Source: Otis tarda
Taxonomy: Eukaryota; Chordata; Aves; Otidiformes; Otididae
Direction: 5' to 3'
Length of the DNA stretch: 64,000 nucleotides
Assembly: GCA_026413225.1 (NCBI GenBank)
Contig: CM048554.1
Location: forward strand, 55,325,463 to 55,389,462
The translations under genes and the position numbers were made by a program. This document shows, piece by piece, positions 62,267 to 64,000 of this stretch. The notes under the pieces are model-generated. The model was not told the origin of the DNA. It saw only the letters and a list, made by a program, of their open reading frames with translations, and ran no database searches. Position 1 is the first letter of the stretch. Every line of letters begins with the position of its first letter.

Positions 62267-63157
62267 ATGGCCAGTAACCAGGCCAGCCTGCAGGATGATC
62301 AGAGCAGGCACTGCAAGTTCTTATCCTATATGTTTTACCAGGCTGTGAGAGATCACAAGCCTGTGTGGATGCTGGAAGACATGAGAACTATGGAGTATTT
62401 TTACTGGGAGGAAAATGCCAGCCTAAGAACCTACTCACCTTCAGAAGCCCTTCTCTATGCAGTGGTGCATAACCACCTGCCTTATGCTCAGTATCTGCTG
62501 TCTCATTTTCCAGAGGAGGCTCTCAAGGTGCCTGGGGAACACTTCTGCTATTGCCCATCCTCAGCCCCTCACTTGGCCATGGCAGTCACATATGACAGGA
62601 GAGATATCTTGGGACTGATCATCAAAATTGCACACAAGCTCCCCAGCTTGAACTCCTACATCAATAGGACTGGTTGCTTTCATCTGGAAGACGGGAAAAC
62701 CCCCTTGCACCTTGCTTGTGAACTGCTGAGGTCAGAGACAGTCCTCATCCTCCTTGGGAATGGAGCTTCTCCCAGGATAGAGGACAGTAAAGGACTTACT
62801 CCACTGGACGTCATCCTGGAACAGATGTGGGACTCCAAAGTCAATGTGGCATCAAAGAAGCTCTGCCTCGACTACCTCTTGCTCTTCATGCCCAACCCAC
62901 AGTTTAAGATGCGGAAGGTTCTGCAGGAGCATCCGGACCACTGGACAGCTTTGCTGGGGGAAGACAAATTCAACAGCCTGGTGGGGAACACACCTGCTTC
63001 CTTATATCTGCAAGCTATGCAAACTATTCTCCAGACTCTTCCCCCCTCCCACTTCCCTAAAAGCATCCAGGAACTACCTATACCTCAGGCACTAAAGCCT
63101 TTACCATCCTATGGCAAAAAGCTACCGACAAAAAATGTGGTAAATGTTTTTCCTTGA
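62267..63157 (+). CDS. Ankyrin repeat domain 9-like protein (ANKRD9 paralogue)
   Basis: A single uninterrupted ORF of 296 codons. The ATG is in a strong context (AACCATGG) and an in-frame TGA lies immediately upstream at 62261-62263, which fixes the start. It aligns along its length with ANKRD9: FYQAVRDHKPVWMLEDMR (residues 23-40), YSPSEALLYAVVHNH (56-70), an ankyrin unit DGKTPLHLACELL...LLGNGASP (142-169), GLTPLDVIL (176-184), LLGEDKF (229-235) and the C-terminal ELPIPQALKPL (269-279). Human ANKRD9 is about 317 residues and its coding region is also in one exon. ANKRD9 has been described as a substrate receptor of a cullin-RING ubiquitin ligase acting on IMP dehydrogenase; the same role here is inference. 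Divergence from ANKRD9, and the position next to YPEL5, suggest a separate paralogue rather than ANKRD9 itself. The last 16 residues (SYGKKLPTKNVVNVFP) have no counterpart that I know. Confidence 0.93.
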   Translation: MASNQASLQDDQSRHCKFLSYMFYQAVRDHKPVWMLEDMRTMEYFYWEENASLRTYSPSEALLYAVVHNHLPYAQYLLSHFPEEALKVPGEHFCYCPSSAPHLAMAVTYDRRDILGLIIKIAHKLPSLNSYINRTGCFHLEDGKTPLHLACELLRSETVLILLGNGASPRIEDSKGLTPLDVILEQMWDSKVNVASKKLCLDYLLLFMPNPQFKMRKVLQEHPDHWTALLGEDKFNSLVGNTPASLYLQAMQTILQTLPPSHFPKSIQELPIPQALKPLPSYGKKLPTKNVVNVFP

Positions 63158-64000
63158 CTTTATTCACTGGGTTTTGGATTTTCAAAGGCAACTTAGGGGA
63201 GCTGGTCATCCACCACCCTCTGCATTTTAGTGTGATTTTAGTACTTAAACTATTAGGCTATGCTGGAAAATCCAATATTTTGTGACAAGATTTTAAATGT
63301 CTTTTCTAATTTATTGCAGGCACGGCACTTTTAAAGGCAAATGCCTTCCTTGTTTTCTGTCTTATTGTGCATGTGAAGCGTTAACTGTAGTCGAGACTGT
63401 GTTATGTTTGATTTCTTAGCTGTCAGCTAGTATCAGTGTATCTGAATTCCCAATATGATAACTGTATCTTGTGTAATGTACCTGGGTAAAAAGGAACTAC
63501 GTGCCCAGTGGGATTTTCAAATGGTGTAACTATGGGACTGCATTCTGCTAGAGCTGAAAGAAATACCATCCAGTACCAACAGGGTTCAGACGTCAGGTTT
63601 CCTTTCTAACAATGATCCAGCATCATCTAGTAATAACCAAAAAGTCCATGGCTGATGCTGCAGCGACGTAGAGGCAGTCCTAAGGGGTACCTGATTTTAC
63701 TGCATTACTTTACAGCAGGTCATAGCGTGGAGGGCATGAGTTCAGAGAGGGGCAGTGCATGTATATTCCTGGGGGAAGGAGGATAGAGACAGGCAGAATA
63801 GCAGGAAAGCATCCTGTCTCACCTGGGAGTGAGGGGGTTAAAGGCAATCTCAGTCCTGATGAATCCACAGAATTGTGCATTGGGGAAAGAACCATTTTCC
63901 CTGCTGTTCCATAAAAAAACTGAAATCAGAGCAGGGCCAGGGGAAGCCCTGTTCTTCATAAGTGACATTATTTCTCCTTGACTTGTGTTTTAGGGATGAA
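63158..64000 (+). other. Probable 3'UTR and downstream sequence of the ANKRD9-like gene
   Basis: I see no AATAAA between the stop codon and the window end, so the 3'UTR may continue outside the window or use a variant signal. No other gene or repeat recognised. Confidence 0.5.

Overview
This window is nuclear DNA from a bird. The evidence is abundant CR1 LINEs, including one complete 3' end with the (ATTCTATG)n tail, a solo LTR of the avian ERVL type, faint MIR-like SINE relics, and vertebrate genes with introns and a CpG island. Nothing resembles a prokaryotic operon, CRISPR array or plasmid. I cannot name the species.

Layout. 1-2515: a CR1 LINE on the minus strand with a broken EN/RT frame, running off the left edge. 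2516-13264: sequence with no gene I can support, holding an AT-rich patch (about 5456-5620), a MIR-like SINE relic (about 7868-7965) and a 5'-truncated CR1 (8666-9304). 13265 to about 26500: YPEL5 on the minus strand. Its 121-residue protein is fully recovered from two coding exons (17211-17071 and 15400-15176). The 3'UTR ends near a poly(A) signal at 13287-13282, and the promoter is inferred to be the CpG island at about 25260-26590. Two possible small noncoding exons (22612-22576 and 22462-22398) lie in the 5' intron. 26600-61900: a gene-poor stretch with a MIR relic (28150-28250), a cluster of three CR1-type fragments of different ages (45043-47225), a second MIR-like relic (51243-51355) and a solo LTR (53722-54813). 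61920-64000: an uninterrupted 296-codon ORF for an ANKRD9-like protein on the plus strand, running away from YPEL5.

Function. YPEL5 is a small zinc-binding Yippee protein associated with the CTLH/GID E3 ligase. ANKRD9 has been described as a cullin-RING substrate receptor. Both neighbours are thus linked to ubiquitin ligases, but nothing in the sequence shows a functional connection.

The most unusual observations are: (1) a perfect 49-bp identity in inverted orientation between unique-looking sequence at 51069-51117 and the inside of the LTR at 53965-54013; (2) an ANKRD9 paralogue at this locus; (3) a tandem 5' splice site at the YPEL5 coding intron, where the better-matching site would shift the frame; (4) a 12-bp palindrome just upstream of the YPEL5 start that contains a full GTAAGT; (5) a possible YPEL5 5'UTR exon made almost entirely of a 33-bp tandem duplication. 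I found no clear case for a wholly new biological system.
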